NCBI RefSeq assembly: GCF_018613575.1
Contig: NZ_JAGGPX010000026.1
Span: 1-43,930 of the forward strand
Length of the DNA: 43,930 nucleotides
Direction: 5' to 3'
From: Planococcus sp. ISL-110
GTDB lineage: Bacteria > Bacillota > Bacilli > Bacillales_A > Planococcaceae
Part shown: in pieces, positions 16,038 to 24,026 of the stretch
Position numbering within the stretch: the first letter of the stretch is position 1
Layout of the letters: the number at the start of each line of letters is the position of its first letter
Translations under genes and position numbers: made by a program
Notes under the pieces: generated by a model
Seen by the model: the letters and a program-made list of their open reading frames with translations, nothing else
Told to the model about the DNA's origin: nothing
Database searches by the model: none

Positions 16038-16508
16038 TTATTTTTTAACTACATCGGTGAAAAATTGTTCAATATTCTCTTTTGGCTGTGCGCCGACCCA
16101 ACGTGAAACTTCTTCGCCATTATCGTAATGGACCAGTGTCGGTGTAGAATCGACCGTATATTGTTGCCAGCCCTGCTCATACTCTAACAGATTATACTGC
16201 AAAACGTCTATATCCATATCTTCAGCAACAGGCATCAAAACAGGAGTGGTCTGCTGACAGTATTGGCAGGTCGGGCTGAAAAAATAAACTGTAGTAGGCT
16301 CGCCGCTGGCAATCTGGTCTTCCAAATCGGACGGCACAACAATGTTCTGGTAGTGTTCATCGTCCAGTTGATCAATTGTTGCTTGCTCTAGGTCTTCTGT
16401 ATCGTACGGGTTGTTTGCCAGTTTTTCATCGTTTGCCTGACTCGTCAAAAAAACGATTCCGGCGAAAATGACAACGACAATTCCCGCGATGATCAATAAT
16501 TTCTTCAT
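16038..16508 (-). CDS. Membrane-anchored thioredoxin-like protein (CQYC)
   Basis: A 156-aa thiol-disulfide protein with an N-terminal membrane anchor (about 3-21) and an extracytoplasmic thioredoxin fold. The active site is FFSPTCQYCQQTTP (Cys81, Cys84) and the cis-Pro loop is STPTLV. The start overlaps the bdbC stop by 4 bp (ATGA), so the two proteins are co-translated. This makes it the likely partner oxidised by the DsbB-like neighbour, doing the job BdbD does in B. subtilis. It is smaller than BdbD and more thioredoxin-like, so no symbol is given. Confidence 0.88.
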   Translation of the reverse strand: MKKLLIIAGIVVVIFAGIVFLTSQANDEKLANNPYDTEDLEQATIDQLDDEHYQNIVVPSDLEDQIASGEPTTVYFFSPTCQYCQQTTPVLMPVAEDMDIDVLQYNLLEYEQGWQQYTVDSTPTLVHYDNGEEVSRWVGAQPKENIEQFFTDVVKK

Positions 16509-16936
16509 TTTTGTTTTTCCTCCTTAAGGGACTTCAATAAATAAATGCCCATTCCGGCAATCAGGATAAATGCGGTCAATGCCAAAAACGGAATGGTGAT
16601 GAATCCAAGGTAATTGATGTATTCCCCGGTACATGGAACCTGTCCGCAGGATGGTGCGGACTCTGCCAGAGAATCGAGCTTCTGCAGGCCGTAATGGTAT
16701 AGGGAAATCCCTCCGCCTACGATGGAGAAAATCAGTGTGGTAGCTGCAATTCGAACATTTTTCTGTACATAGGCCAAGCCGATGACGATGACAAGCGGGT
16801 ACATGAAAATGCGTTGGATCCAGCACAGTTCGCACGGGGCATAGCCGCGGATTTCAGAAAAATAAAGCGAACCCGATGTGGCGACAAGAGCCACAACCCA
16901 CATGGAAAGCAAAACATTTTCCTGGCTTTTCGTCAT
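16505..16936 (-). CDS. bdbC: Disulfide bond formation protein BdbC (DsbB family)
   Basis: Quinone-linked thiol oxidase of the membrane, which re-oxidises an extracytoplasmic thiol oxidase. 143 aa, close to B. subtilis BdbC (138 aa). Four membrane segments and the two DsbB cysteine pairs: CELC (Cys35, Cys38) after the first segment and Cys97/Cys102 in SCGQVPC of the second outer loop. ATG 16936 is preferred to the upstream start at 17020 because GAGGGAG precedes it and the length then fits the family. First gene of a two-gene operon with the thioredoxin-like protein. Confidence 0.92.
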   Translation of the reverse strand: MTKSQENVLLSMWVVALVATSGSLYFSEIRGYAPCELCWIQRIFMYPLVIVIGLAYVQKNVRIAATTLIFSIVGGGISLYHYGLQKLDSLAESAPSCGQVPCTGEYINYLGFITIPFLALTAFILIAGMGIYLLKSLKEEKQK

Positions 16937-17068
16937 TTGGTGCTCCCTCTTTTCAAAAAATACTTCTATAGAATTATAATTGTTATCGTGATGCAAGTAA
17001 AATAATATCAACCTGAGCAACTATCCTATATAATAAAGTTTGAAACTTTTGTGAAGGAGAGCTGTACT

Positions 17069-18613
17069 GTGGCAGAACAATTTGATTTATCCCATTTCGA
17101 AAAAAGCATGATCATTCGTGAAATGAATTATGCAGATATAAATGCCATCCTTGAAATGCAGCGTTTATGCTTTCCTGGAATGGATCCGTGGAAAGAGGAA
17201 CAATTAAGAAGCCATTTAGGCGTTTTCCCTCAAGGCCAAATGATCGCAGAATTGGACGGCATAGTTATTGGTTCTTGTTCGAGTCTATTGATCAACTTTG
17301 ATGAATATGATGATCGCCATACTTGGGATGATGTAACAGATGCCGGCTATATCACCAACCACAATCCCGACGGCTACAACATGTACGGCATTGAAGTCAT
17401 GGTGCATCCTGAATACCGTCGGATGAAAGTCGGGCAGCGTCTTTACGAAGCCCGCAAAGAACTAGCACGCGAATTAAACCTGAAGTCGATTATCATCGGA
17501 GGGCGCATCCCGAACTACCATAAACATGCGGATGAAATGTCGCCGCGGGAATATGTCGATGCTGTGTCGCGCCATAAAGTCTACGATCCTGTATTAACAT
17601 TCCAGTTGATGAACGGCTTCCAATTGATGCGCATCAACCCGAACTACTTGCAGGACGATTTGGCATCAGGCAAATACGCCACATTGATGGAATGGAATAA
17701 CGTCGATTACAAACCGATTTCCAAACGCCATTTCAAAACGAGTTTGCCGGTCCGTATTTGTGTGGTGCAGTATTTGATGCGCGCCATCGAATCATTTGAC
17801 GATTTGGCCAGCCAGGTCGAATACTTTGTAGACGTGGCTTCAGATGCACATTCGGATTTCGTGGTATTCCCTGAAATCTTCACGTCGCAGCTGATGTCCT
17901 TCCTGAACGAACCATCGCCAAGCCAGGCAGTTCGCAAACTGACTGAATACACACCTCAGTATATTGAATTGTTCACAGACCTTGCTGTCCGCTACAATAT
18001 CAATATCATTGGAGGCTCGCATTTCGTTAAAGAAGAAGACGATGAAATCTACAACATTGCGTATCTGTTCCGCCGTGACGGTTCTATCGACAAACAGTAT
18101 AAAATCCACATCACACCAAACGAACGTAAATGGTGGGGGATTTCTGCCGGAGATTCTGTCCGTGTCTTTGATACCGATTGCGGGAAAATCGCCATCCAGA
18201 TCTGCTATGATATCGAGTTTCCTGAACTGGCACGCATCGCGACAGATATGGGAGCCAATATCATTTTTACTCCTTTCTGTACGGAAGATCGCCAAGGCTA
18301 TCTGCGTGTCCGTTATTGCGCACAGGCCCGCGCAGTGGAAAATCAAATTTATACCGTCATTTCCGGAACTGTTGGCAACTTGCCGCAAACCGAAAATATG
18401 GATATCCAATACGCTCAATCAGGAATTTTCGCTCCATCCGATTTCGAATTTGCACGTGATGGAATTGTCGGAGAAACCAATCCAAACCTTGAAATGGTAT
18501 TGATTGGGGATGTCGATTTGGAAATCCTTAGACGCCAGCGCCAAAATGGGACAGTCAAGCAATTGAAGGACCGTCGCCATGATGTTTACCGGGTAGAATA
18601 CAAAAAAGATTAA
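17069..18613 (+). CDS. yhcX: GNAT acetyltransferase-nitrilase fusion (YhcX)
   Basis: 514-aa two-domain protein, as in B. subtilis YhcX (513 aa). The GNAT acetyltransferase domain spans about 15-215 (MIIREMNYADINAILEMQ; acetyl-CoA loop region VHPEYRRMKVGQRLY). The carbon-nitrogen hydrolase domain spans about 225-505 with the full nitrilase triad: Glu269 (VVFPEIF), Lys345 (KQYKIHITPNER), Cys379 (AIQICYDIEFPE). Substrates are unknown. GTG 17069 is chosen over GTG 17051 because GAAGGAG lies between them at the right distance. Divergent from bdbC; followed by a terminator. Confidence 0.93.
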   Translation: MAEQFDLSHFEKSMIIREMNYADINAILEMQRLCFPGMDPWKEEQLRSHLGVFPQGQMIAELDGIVIGSCSSLLINFDEYDDRHTWDDVTDAGYITNHNPDGYNMYGIEVMVHPEYRRMKVGQRLYEARKELARELNLKSIIIGGRIPNYHKHADEMSPREYVDAVSRHKVYDPVLTFQLMNGFQLMRINPNYLQDDLASGKYATLMEWNNVDYKPISKRHFKTSLPVRICVVQYLMRAIESFDDLASQVEYFVDVASDAHSDFVVFPEIFTSQLMSFLNEPSPSQAVRKLTEYTPQYIELFTDLAVRYNINIIGGSHFVKEEDDEIYNIAYLFRRDGSIDKQYKIHITPNERKWWGISAGDSVRVFDTDCGKIAIQICYDIEFPELARIATDMGANIIFTPFCTEDRQGYLRVRYCAQARAVENQIYTVISGTVGNLPQTENMDIQYAQSGIFAPSDFEFARDGIVGETNPNLEMVLIGDVDLEILRRQRQNGTVKQLKDRRHDVYRVEYKKD

Positions 18614-18616
18614 ACA

Positions 18617-18646
18617 CAGCCGCTTCCAAAAATGGAAGCGGCTTTT
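18617..18646 (+). terminator. Terminator of yhcX
   Basis: Perfect stem GCCGCTTCCA / TGGAAGCGGC with loop AAAA, then TTTT. Confidence 0.92.
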
Positions 18647-18803
18647 CTTCTGAATATTTGGTAAACTAAAGATTGAACAAAAGAATTTATCTTTAAAAGG
18701 TGCTTTGTCTATAACTTCCGCAGGAATACACAGTTGATTTGTAGAATATCAACAGATGGGGATCGTTAGTTAAACTTATATTAATATAGATGGAGGAATG
18801 TAT

Positions 18804-20504
18804 ATGTCATGGAAAGAACGCATCAAACGTTGGTTGGATCATGAAGGGCTTGATGAAGAAACACGGCAATCGCTGAATGTGCTGAAAGAAGATGAAAAGT
18901 TGGCGGAAGATGCCTTTTATCAAGATCTAGTTTTCGGTACCGGAGGAATGCGCGGCGAAATCGGACCGGGCACAAACCGGATGAATATCTATACCGTGCG
19001 GAAAGCTTCGCAGGGAATCGCGGATTACATAAAGGAAAATGGAGAGCTGGCGATGGCTCGTGGAATGGTTATTGCCTATGACAGCCGCCGCATGTCCCCT
19101 GAATTTGCGGAAGAAGCGGCACGGACGTTTGCTGCGAACGGTATCCACACGTATTTGTACAGCAGTACACGGACGACGCCACAGCTATCGTTCAGCGTGC
19201 GCTATTTGAACGCATTTATGGGCATCGTCATCACTGCCAGCCATAATCCGCCGGAATACAACGGCTATAAGGTTTATTCAGAAGATGGGGCCCAATTGAA
19301 CCTGGAAGACGCTGACCGCGTCATCGATTACGTCAGCCGCGTCGAAGACGAACTGGCCATCGTCAATGACTTATTTGACGAGTCGCTGCTGGTCCGAATC
19401 GATGAAAAATTGGATGAAGCTTACTTGTCTAACGTGCTGACTGTGCAAGAGCATGCAGCGAGGCCGATTTCCGCAGTCTTTACGCCGCTTCATGGATCTT
19501 CCGGCGCAACAGTCAAACGACTGTTGGATCGGGCGGGCTATGATCAGATAACGTATGTTGCCGAACAAATGGAACCTGACGGTGAATTCCCGACGGTAAA
19601 CTCTCCAAATCCGGAGGAAGGCGAAGCGTTTGAATTAGCGAAGGAATATGGCACGAAATCTGAAGCCGACTTGCTGATTGCCATCGATCCGGACGGAGAC
19701 CGCGTCGGCATCGCAGTTTGGAGCGGCCGGCAATACGAATTGCTGAGCGGCAATCAGACCGGGGCTATACTGATCGAATACTTGCTGAGCCAAAAGCAGG
19801 AAAAAGGCAACTTGCCGGCAAATGGCCGTATCTTCAAAACGATCGTCACATCGGAATTCGGCCGTGTCGTGGCTGAGTCTTATGGAATCGGCTGCGAGGA
19901 TGTCTTGACCGGCTTTAAGTTCATTGGCGAAAAATTACGGCACAATGATGTGAACCCGCAATTTGAGTTTTTATTCGGCTATGAAGAAAGCTATGGCTAT
20001 TTGATCCGAGATTTTGCGCGGGATAAAGATGCGGTGCAGGCGACTTTACTGCTTGTCGAAGCGGCATCCTTCTATAAAAAACAAGGCAAAAATCTACATG
20101 ATATTCTGGTTGAGCTATATAATCGTTTTGGCTGGTACCGGGAATCGCTAGTATCTGTCACTAAAAAAGGCATCGATGGCGCACGTGAAATCACCGCATT
20201 GCTGGAAGACTTGCGTAAACGGCCGGTTCAGGCGCTTGCTGGCATTCCCGTTGTGTCTATTGAAGACTATGAAACACAGAATCGTATTTTTGTCGATGTG
20301 GGCACTAATGAAAAAATTGAACTGCCGCAATCAAATGTCATCAAATACTTCCTGGAGGACGGCTCATGGGTATGTGTTCGCCCAAGCGGCACAGAACCGA
20401 AAGTGAAGTATTATTTCGGAATCACGGCGGCGACGCAACAGGAAAGCGATGAAAAGCTGGAACTCCTGAAAGAATCATTTTTGGAGGAAGTCAATAGCCG
20501 ATGA
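18804..20504 (+). CDS. pgcA: Alpha-phosphoglucomutase PgcA
   Basis: Interconverts glucose 6-phosphate and glucose 1-phosphate, feeding UDP-glucose for glycolipid and wall polymers. 566 aa, as in B. subtilis PgcA/YhxB. Active-site phosphoserine Ser146 in TASHNPPEYNGYK, metal loop DPDGDRVGIAV, sugar-binding loop GYEESYGYL, and phosphate-binding RPSGTEPKVKYYF near the C terminus. ATG 18804 is chosen over 18798 because GGAGG ends at 18796. It has its own terminator and, as in B. subtilis, lies just before yhcY-yhcZ. Confidence 0.95.
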   Translation: MSWKERIKRWLDHEGLDEETRQSLNVLKEDEKLAEDAFYQDLVFGTGGMRGEIGPGTNRMNIYTVRKASQGIADYIKENGELAMARGMVIAYDSRRMSPEFAEEAARTFAANGIHTYLYSSTRTTPQLSFSVRYLNAFMGIVITASHNPPEYNGYKVYSEDGAQLNLEDADRVIDYVSRVEDELAIVNDLFDESLLVRIDEKLDEAYLSNVLTVQEHAARPISAVFTPLHGSSGATVKRLLDRAGYDQITYVAEQMEPDGEFPTVNSPNPEEGEAFELAKEYGTKSEADLLIAIDPDGDRVGIAVWSGRQYELLSGNQTGAILIEYLLSQKQEKGNLPANGRIFKTIVTSEFGRVVAESYGIGCEDVLTGFKFIGEKLRHNDVNPQFEFLFGYEESYGYLIRDFARDKDAVQATLLLVEAASFYKKQGKNLHDILVELYNRFGWYRESLVSVTKKGIDGAREITALLEDLRKRPVQALAGIPVVSIEDYETQNRIFVDVGTNEKIELPQSNVIKYFLEDGSWVCVRPSGTEPKVKYYFGITAATQQESDEKLELLKESFLEEVNSR

Positions 20505-20510
20505 TTGCTC

Positions 20511-20536
20511 AGCTCCCTGAAAAGGGGGCTTTTTCT
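20511..20536 (+). terminator. Terminator of pgcA
   Basis: Stem AGCTCCCT / AGGGGGCT (one G-T pair), loop GAAA, then a T run. Confidence 0.85.
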
Positions 20537-20546
20537 TTATGCCGTT

Positions 20547-20686
20547 GGCTGCTTCCGCTTTTCTCGGTGTCCAGTTGCAGTGCCTAGCTCTTCGGGATGT
20601 AAGCCACTCTGGCTGTGCGGCTGAACACACGCCGCTTCGCCAGATCGTCTTACACCTGTCAGAGCTGAACAGGCACTTCACTTTTC
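20547..20686 (-). repeat. Diverged single copy of the 123-bp structured repeat
   Basis: Read on the minus strand, 20686 to 20564 is one 123-nt unit of the family arrayed at 35172-35957, followed by the first 17 nt of a next unit. Its stem arms are AGTGCCT/AGGCACT, AGCTCT/AGAGCT, GTAAG/CTTAC, TCTGGC/GCCAGA and GCGGC/GCCGC, with the conserved internal loop GAA/ACA. Several pairs differ from the array units by changes on both sides that keep pairing. It lies between pgcA and yhcY. Confidence 0.85.
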
Positions 20687-20759
20687 TCGTACAAAAGTAC
20701 GAGGGAGGATTTTTATGGAAACGTGTATGGTTAAATCAGTATAGATGAGGTGAATGGTG

Positions 20760-21875
20760 ATGGTGATGAGCGAACCCTCCAATATAACGTTATTGAAAGA
20801 AATTGCCGAATTGCTCAATGAAGAAACGGATATGGCGCGCATGCTGGATGGTGCCATCCGGAAATTATTGAGCGCATCGACTTTTGAGACCGCCTGGATT
20901 TTCTTTATCGACGAAAAAGGGAAACATCAATTGGTGGCGCAGGCAAATTTGCCGTCTTCTTTGGAAGACAATAATTGCCGCCATCTGCAAAAAGGCGGCT
21001 GCTGGTGCGTCAAGCGATACCAAGATGGTGACCTCGAAAAAGCGTCCAACATTATTGCCTGTCAGCGTATTGAAAACGCCATGCCCGCAAAATTGCGCAA
21101 GCAGGGCAGCATCACACACCACGCTACTGTGCCTCTTCAGTCTGGTAAAGAAAAGTTTGGCCTGCTGAATATTGCTGCACCGGACACTGTCGGTTTTTCA
21201 AAAGATGAGTTGGCTCTTTTAGAGTCGGTGGCTTTTCAAATCGGCTCTGCGATCAAACGGATCGGCCTGACCAAACAGGAGCAGGAATTGGCTCTCGTCA
21301 AAGAGCGGAACCGCTTAGCGCGCGACTTGCATGACTCAGTCAATCAATTGCTGTTTTCGGTGACATTGACTGCCCGTGGAGGTGTGGAAATGTCGGAAGT
21401 ACCTGAAGTCCAGGAAACCTTCCGCGATATCCAGCATCTGACGCAGGAAGCACTGAACGAAATGCGGGCTTTGATTTGGCAGTTGCGTCCAAAAGGGCTG
21501 GAAAGCGGGTTGCTTGATGCCATCAAGGGCTATGGTGAAATGCTGGGGCTGGCAGTCGAAACAAAAGTGACTGGCGTGATCCAATTGCCGTCGCGCATTG
21601 AAGAGACATTATTCCGGATTGCACAAGAGTCGTTGAATAATGTCCGGAAGCACGCAGGGGTCAATAAAGTCGAATTGTATTTGTCGATCACTGCAACGGA
21701 TGTCCTATTGGTCTTGAGAGATGAAGGTCGGGGCTTTGCATTTGACCATGGATTGAATCTGCCGTCCATTGGCATCCAAAGCATTCGCGACCGTGCCAAA
21801 GCAGAAGGCGGTACAGCAGACTGGTCTAGTGAAATAGGCAAGGGAACGGAAATCCTCGTACGGATTCCGTATTAA
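20760..21875 (+). CDS. yhcY: GAF-containing NarL-type sensor histidine kinase (YhcY)
   Basis: Cytoplasmic sensor kinase of about 371 aa; B. subtilis YhcY has 379. A GAF domain at about 10-165 contains several Cys (NNCRHLQKGGCWCVK, IIACQRI) that could hold a cofactor or sense redox. HisKA_3 has ERNRLARDLHDSVNQLL with phosphorylated His191, and a C-terminal HATPase has LFRIAQESLNNVRKHA and DEGRGF. Start ATG 20760 is favoured by AGGTG 7 nt before it; ATG 20766 is the alternative. The response regulator gene follows 16 bp on, forming an operon. Confidence 0.92.
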   Translation: MVMSEPSNITLLKEIAELLNEETDMARMLDGAIRKLLSASTFETAWIFFIDEKGKHQLVAQANLPSSLEDNNCRHLQKGGCWCVKRYQDGDLEKASNIIACQRIENAMPAKLRKQGSITHHATVPLQSGKEKFGLLNIAAPDTVGFSKDELALLESVAFQIGSAIKRIGLTKQEQELALVKERNRLARDLHDSVNQLLFSVTLTARGGVEMSEVPEVQETFRDIQHLTQEALNEMRALIWQLRPKGLESGLLDAIKGYGEMLGLAVETKVTGVIQLPSRIEETLFRIAQESLNNVRKHAGVNKVELYLSITATDVLLVLRDEGRGFAFDHGLNLPSIGIQSIRDRAKAEGGTADWSSEIGKGTEILVRIPY

Positions 21876-21891
21876 TGGGGGAGTGAAGAGC

Positions 21892-22533
21892 ATGGTGAAA
21901 GTATTGATAGCGGATGACCATCATGTAGTTCGGCGAGGCTTGTTGTTCTTTTTGAAAACACAAAAGGACATAGAAGTGGTGGGGGAAGCAGTAAATGGCA
22001 AAGAAGCCGTAGAAATGGCTGGGGCACTTCAGCCGGATATCGTCCTGATGGATTTGGTGATGCCCATCATGGACGGCATCCAGGCAACCCGGCTAATCAA
22101 AAAACAGTTTCCGGATATGATTGTGTTGATGCTGACCAGTTTTTCAGATCAGGATCATGTAGTGCCAGCGATTGAAGCAGGAGCAGCGGGCTACCAACTA
22201 AAAGATATCGAGCCTGATGAACTGGTGGCTTCGCTGCGCAGTTTGATGCGCGGTGAAAACACCCTTCATCCGAAAGCGTCATCCGAGCTGATGAAAGCTC
22301 CGGCTGAACCAGCGCCGCATACGATCAACCAATTGACGCCGAGAGAACAGGAAGTACTGGCCGAACTGACAAAAGGCAAAAGCAACCGGGAAATCGCATC
22401 TGCATTGTTTGTCACTGAAAAGACAGTGAAGACCCATATTTCCAACATCTTTATTAAACTGGCCGTTCAGGACCGAACGCAAGCGGCGCTTTATGCCGTT
22501 AAGCACGGGCTGACAGAGCCGGGAAGAAATTAA
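21892..22533 (+). CDS. yhcZ: NarL/FixJ-family response regulator (YhcZ)
   Basis: DNA-binding partner of the YhcY kinase, 213 aa. Receiver domain with acidic pocket ADDHHVVRRG, phosphorylated Asp54 in VLMDLVMP and the conserved Lys in YQLKDIEPDE. C-terminal LuxR-type helix-turn-helix TPREQEVLAELTKGKSNREIA...TEKTVKTHISNIFIKL. Start ATG 21892 follows GGGGGAG; GTG 21883 is a less likely start. Target genes cannot be read from the window. Confidence 0.93.
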   Translation: MVKVLIADDHHVVRRGLLFFLKTQKDIEVVGEAVNGKEAVEMAGALQPDIVLMDLVMPIMDGIQATRLIKKQFPDMIVLMLTSFSDQDHVVPAIEAGAAGYQLKDIEPDELVASLRSLMRGENTLHPKASSELMKAPAEPAPHTINQLTPREQEVLAELTKGKSNREIASALFVTEKTVKTHISNIFIKLAVQDRTQAALYAVKHGLTEPGRN

Positions 22534-22571
22534 AAAGAGTGCAACGGAAAATTCCGTCGCACTCTTTTTTA
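22533..22571. terminator. Bidirectional terminator yhcZ / rsgA-like
   Basis: Stem AAAGAGTGC.ACGGAA / TTCCGT.GCACTCTTT with T-runs on both strands, between convergent genes. Confidence 0.9.
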
Positions 22572-23624
22572 ACGTTTTTTAACAGGCCGTGTCCGGTAGT
22601 CTTTGGTCACTTGCCTCCACTTGTTGCGTTCTGCTTTCTGGGCAGCAGCATCGCTTTTCCGTTCCATATGGGCAAGCTCGCGTTTCAGCTTCAGGTAGCT
22701 CCGGTAACGTCCGGCATCCAACTCGCCGTTTTGGAGAGCTTTCTGGACGCGGCATCCCGGTTCGTCATGGTGGGCGCAGTCGCGGAACCGGCAGGCCAGT
22801 GCAAGCTCTTCAACATCCCTGAATCCTGCTTCTACACCTTCTGAATAATCGCCCAGCTGAAATTCGCGCATGCCAGGAGTATCGATCATCAAACCGCCTG
22901 CAGGCAATAAAATCATTTCCCGGTGGGTGGTGGTATGCCGTCCTTTGCTGTCGTTTTCCCGGATATCTTGGACCATCATCCGCTGGGTGCCGGACAAGGC
23001 GTTGATCAATGAAGACTTTCCAACTCCGGAAGACCCAAGCAAAGCACCAGTCTTGGAACCGGCCAGCTGATTCTGCAGCGCATCGATTCCTTCACCGGTA
23101 AGAGCCGATACTGCATAGACAGGAACACCGAATGCCACGCTCTCAACCTGTTGCAGGTACGGTTCGATGTCCGGGCATTGGTCTTTCTTCGTCAAAACAA
23201 CTACAGGATTCGATCCGGAATCCCAGGCAGCCAGCAAATAACGTTCCAGACGCCGGACATTGAAATCATGATTGAGCGACATCGCCAAAAAGACAGAGTC
23301 CACATTGACGGCGATCAATTGGATATCAGATGTTTCTCCCGCCCCTTTTCTTGAAAATTGTGAAGTGCGGGGCAGTACTTGATGGATAATTCCTTTTTCT
23401 TCACCGGGCATTTGTTCTGCCATGACCCAGTCACCAACACATGGAAATTCGATGCGGTTATGCTGATGCCGGTACTTGCCGGACAGCGAGCAAAGCCATT
23501 CTCCATTGTCTGTTACGACACGGTACAAATTTTTGTGTTCCAAGGTGACGCGACCAGGGATTCCCGGTGCAGTTATTTTTTCCTGCCAGCTGGAGTTCCA
23601 GCCGTATTGTTCAATATTCGTCAA
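22569..23624 (-). CDS. rsgA: RsgA-type ribosome small-subunit GTPase
   Basis: Circularly permuted GTPase of the RsgA/YjeQ family, which checks late 30S subunit assembly. 351 aa, longer than B. subtilis YloQ/RsgA (298), so it may be a second RsgA-like paralog. N-terminal OB-like region, then G4 TKKD (145-148), G1 GSSGVGKSS (197-205), G3 DTPG (248-251). Zinc ligands are in CRFRDCAHHDEPGC (Cys278, Cys283, His285, Cys291). The basic tail has many Lys and Arg. Start is TTG 23624, supported by AGGAGG 9-14 nt upstream; no in-frame ATG is near. The leader carries an attenuator-like structure. Confidence 0.9.
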   Translation of the reverse strand: MTNIEQYGWNSSWQEKITAPGIPGRVTLEHKNLYRVVTDNGEWLCSLSGKYRHQHNRIEFPCVGDWVMAEQMPGEEKGIIHQVLPRTSQFSRKGAGETSDIQLIAVNVDSVFLAMSLNHDFNVRRLERYLLAAWDSGSNPVVVLTKKDQCPDIEPYLQQVESVAFGVPVYAVSALTGEGIDALQNQLAGSKTGALLGSSGVGKSSLINALSGTQRMMVQDIRENDSKGRHTTTHREMILLPAGGLMIDTPGMREFQLGDYSEGVEAGFRDVEELALACRFRDCAHHDEPGCRVQKALQNGELDAGRYRSYLKLKRELAHMERKSDAAAQKAERNKWRQVTKDYRTRPVKKR

Positions 23625-23651
23625 TGTTGTTTCCTCCTAATTATGCAAAAT

Positions 23652-23690
23652 AAAAAACCACGAATGCGCGCAATTCGCAGTCCATGGTCC
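23652..23690 (-). terminator. Leader terminator before rsgA-like gene
   Basis: On the minus strand GCGAAT pairs with ATTCGT around a 7-nt loop, with ACCA/TGGT closing below through an unpaired 6-nt bulge, followed by six T. The RNA would end about 20 nt before the rsgA ribosome binding site. The stem is imperfect, as expected for a regulated terminator. Its 5' arm can instead pair with the leader ORF (see antiterminator). Confidence 0.55.
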
Positions 23691-23757
23691 CCGGGCATAA
23701 TGGAAGAAGCGTATCGTCAGCGATACACATGGGAAGACACTATAGACTGGAATTGCG
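23669..23757 (-). promoter_or_regulatory. Candidate antiterminator of rsgA-like leader
   Basis: On the minus strand CGCAATTCCAGTC (23757-23745), inside the leader ORF, is complementary to GACTGCGAATTGCG (23682-23669): 13 pairs with one bulged base. The second segment contains the 5' arm of the leader terminator, so the two structures exclude each other. A ribosome on the leader ORF would decide which forms. Confidence 0.55.
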
Positions 23758-23779
23758 TATTCAAAAATAAAATAGCCAT
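23717..23779 (-). CDS. Leader peptide ORF (20 aa) upstream of rsgA-like gene
   Basis: ATG 23779 follows GAGGTGAGG; the 20-codon peptide begins MAILFLNTQFQS and ends at TGA 23717-23719. The stop lies in the loop of a perfect 6-bp hairpin GTATCG/CGATAC (23711-23726). The ORF starts about 30 nt after a good promoter and contains the antiterminator strand. It is probably a regulatory leader rather than a functional protein. I do not recognise its sequence. Confidence 0.5.
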   Translation of the reverse strand: MAILFLNTQFQSIVSSHVYR

Positions 23780-23810
23780 AATGCCTCACCTCATTCTTCA
23801 AGTTAAGATA

Positions 23811-23839
23811 ACCATACTGTATGGCAATTTGAACGTCAA
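23811..23839 (-). promoter_or_regulatory. Promoter of rsgA-like transcription unit
   Basis: Minus strand TTGACG (23839-23834), 17-bp spacer, TATGGT (23816-23811). A perfect palindrome CCATAC-T-GTATGG (23812-23824) overlaps the -10 box and could be an operator. Confidence 0.6.
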
Positions 23840-23993
23840 GTCATTTTTCTGAATATTTGCTTCATTAACTTTGGAAATTTGGCTTCGCAAGCGCAGCTGT
23901 TTTGCGGAATACCGACGATAAAAGATTACTAGTCCAACTTATACAAATAGAAATTTTGCTATATAAATAGAATGAAGACTTGCATTTATAAAA

Positions 23994-24007
23994 TGAAAAC
24001 GCTAACA
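23994..24007 (+). promoter_or_regulatory. CcpA cre site
   Basis: TGAAAACGCTAACA fits every position of the cre consensus TGWAARCGYTWNCW. It implies carbon catabolite control of the downstream acyl-CoA-related genes. Confidence 0.75.
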
Positions 24008-24026
24008 TAGTGGTAATATTCTGAAC

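Noticed and set aside
18733..18753. Inverted repeat GTTGAT...ATCAAC upstream of pgcA
   Set aside because: Only six base pairs in an AT-rich region, with no clear promoter alignment; not distinguishable from chance.
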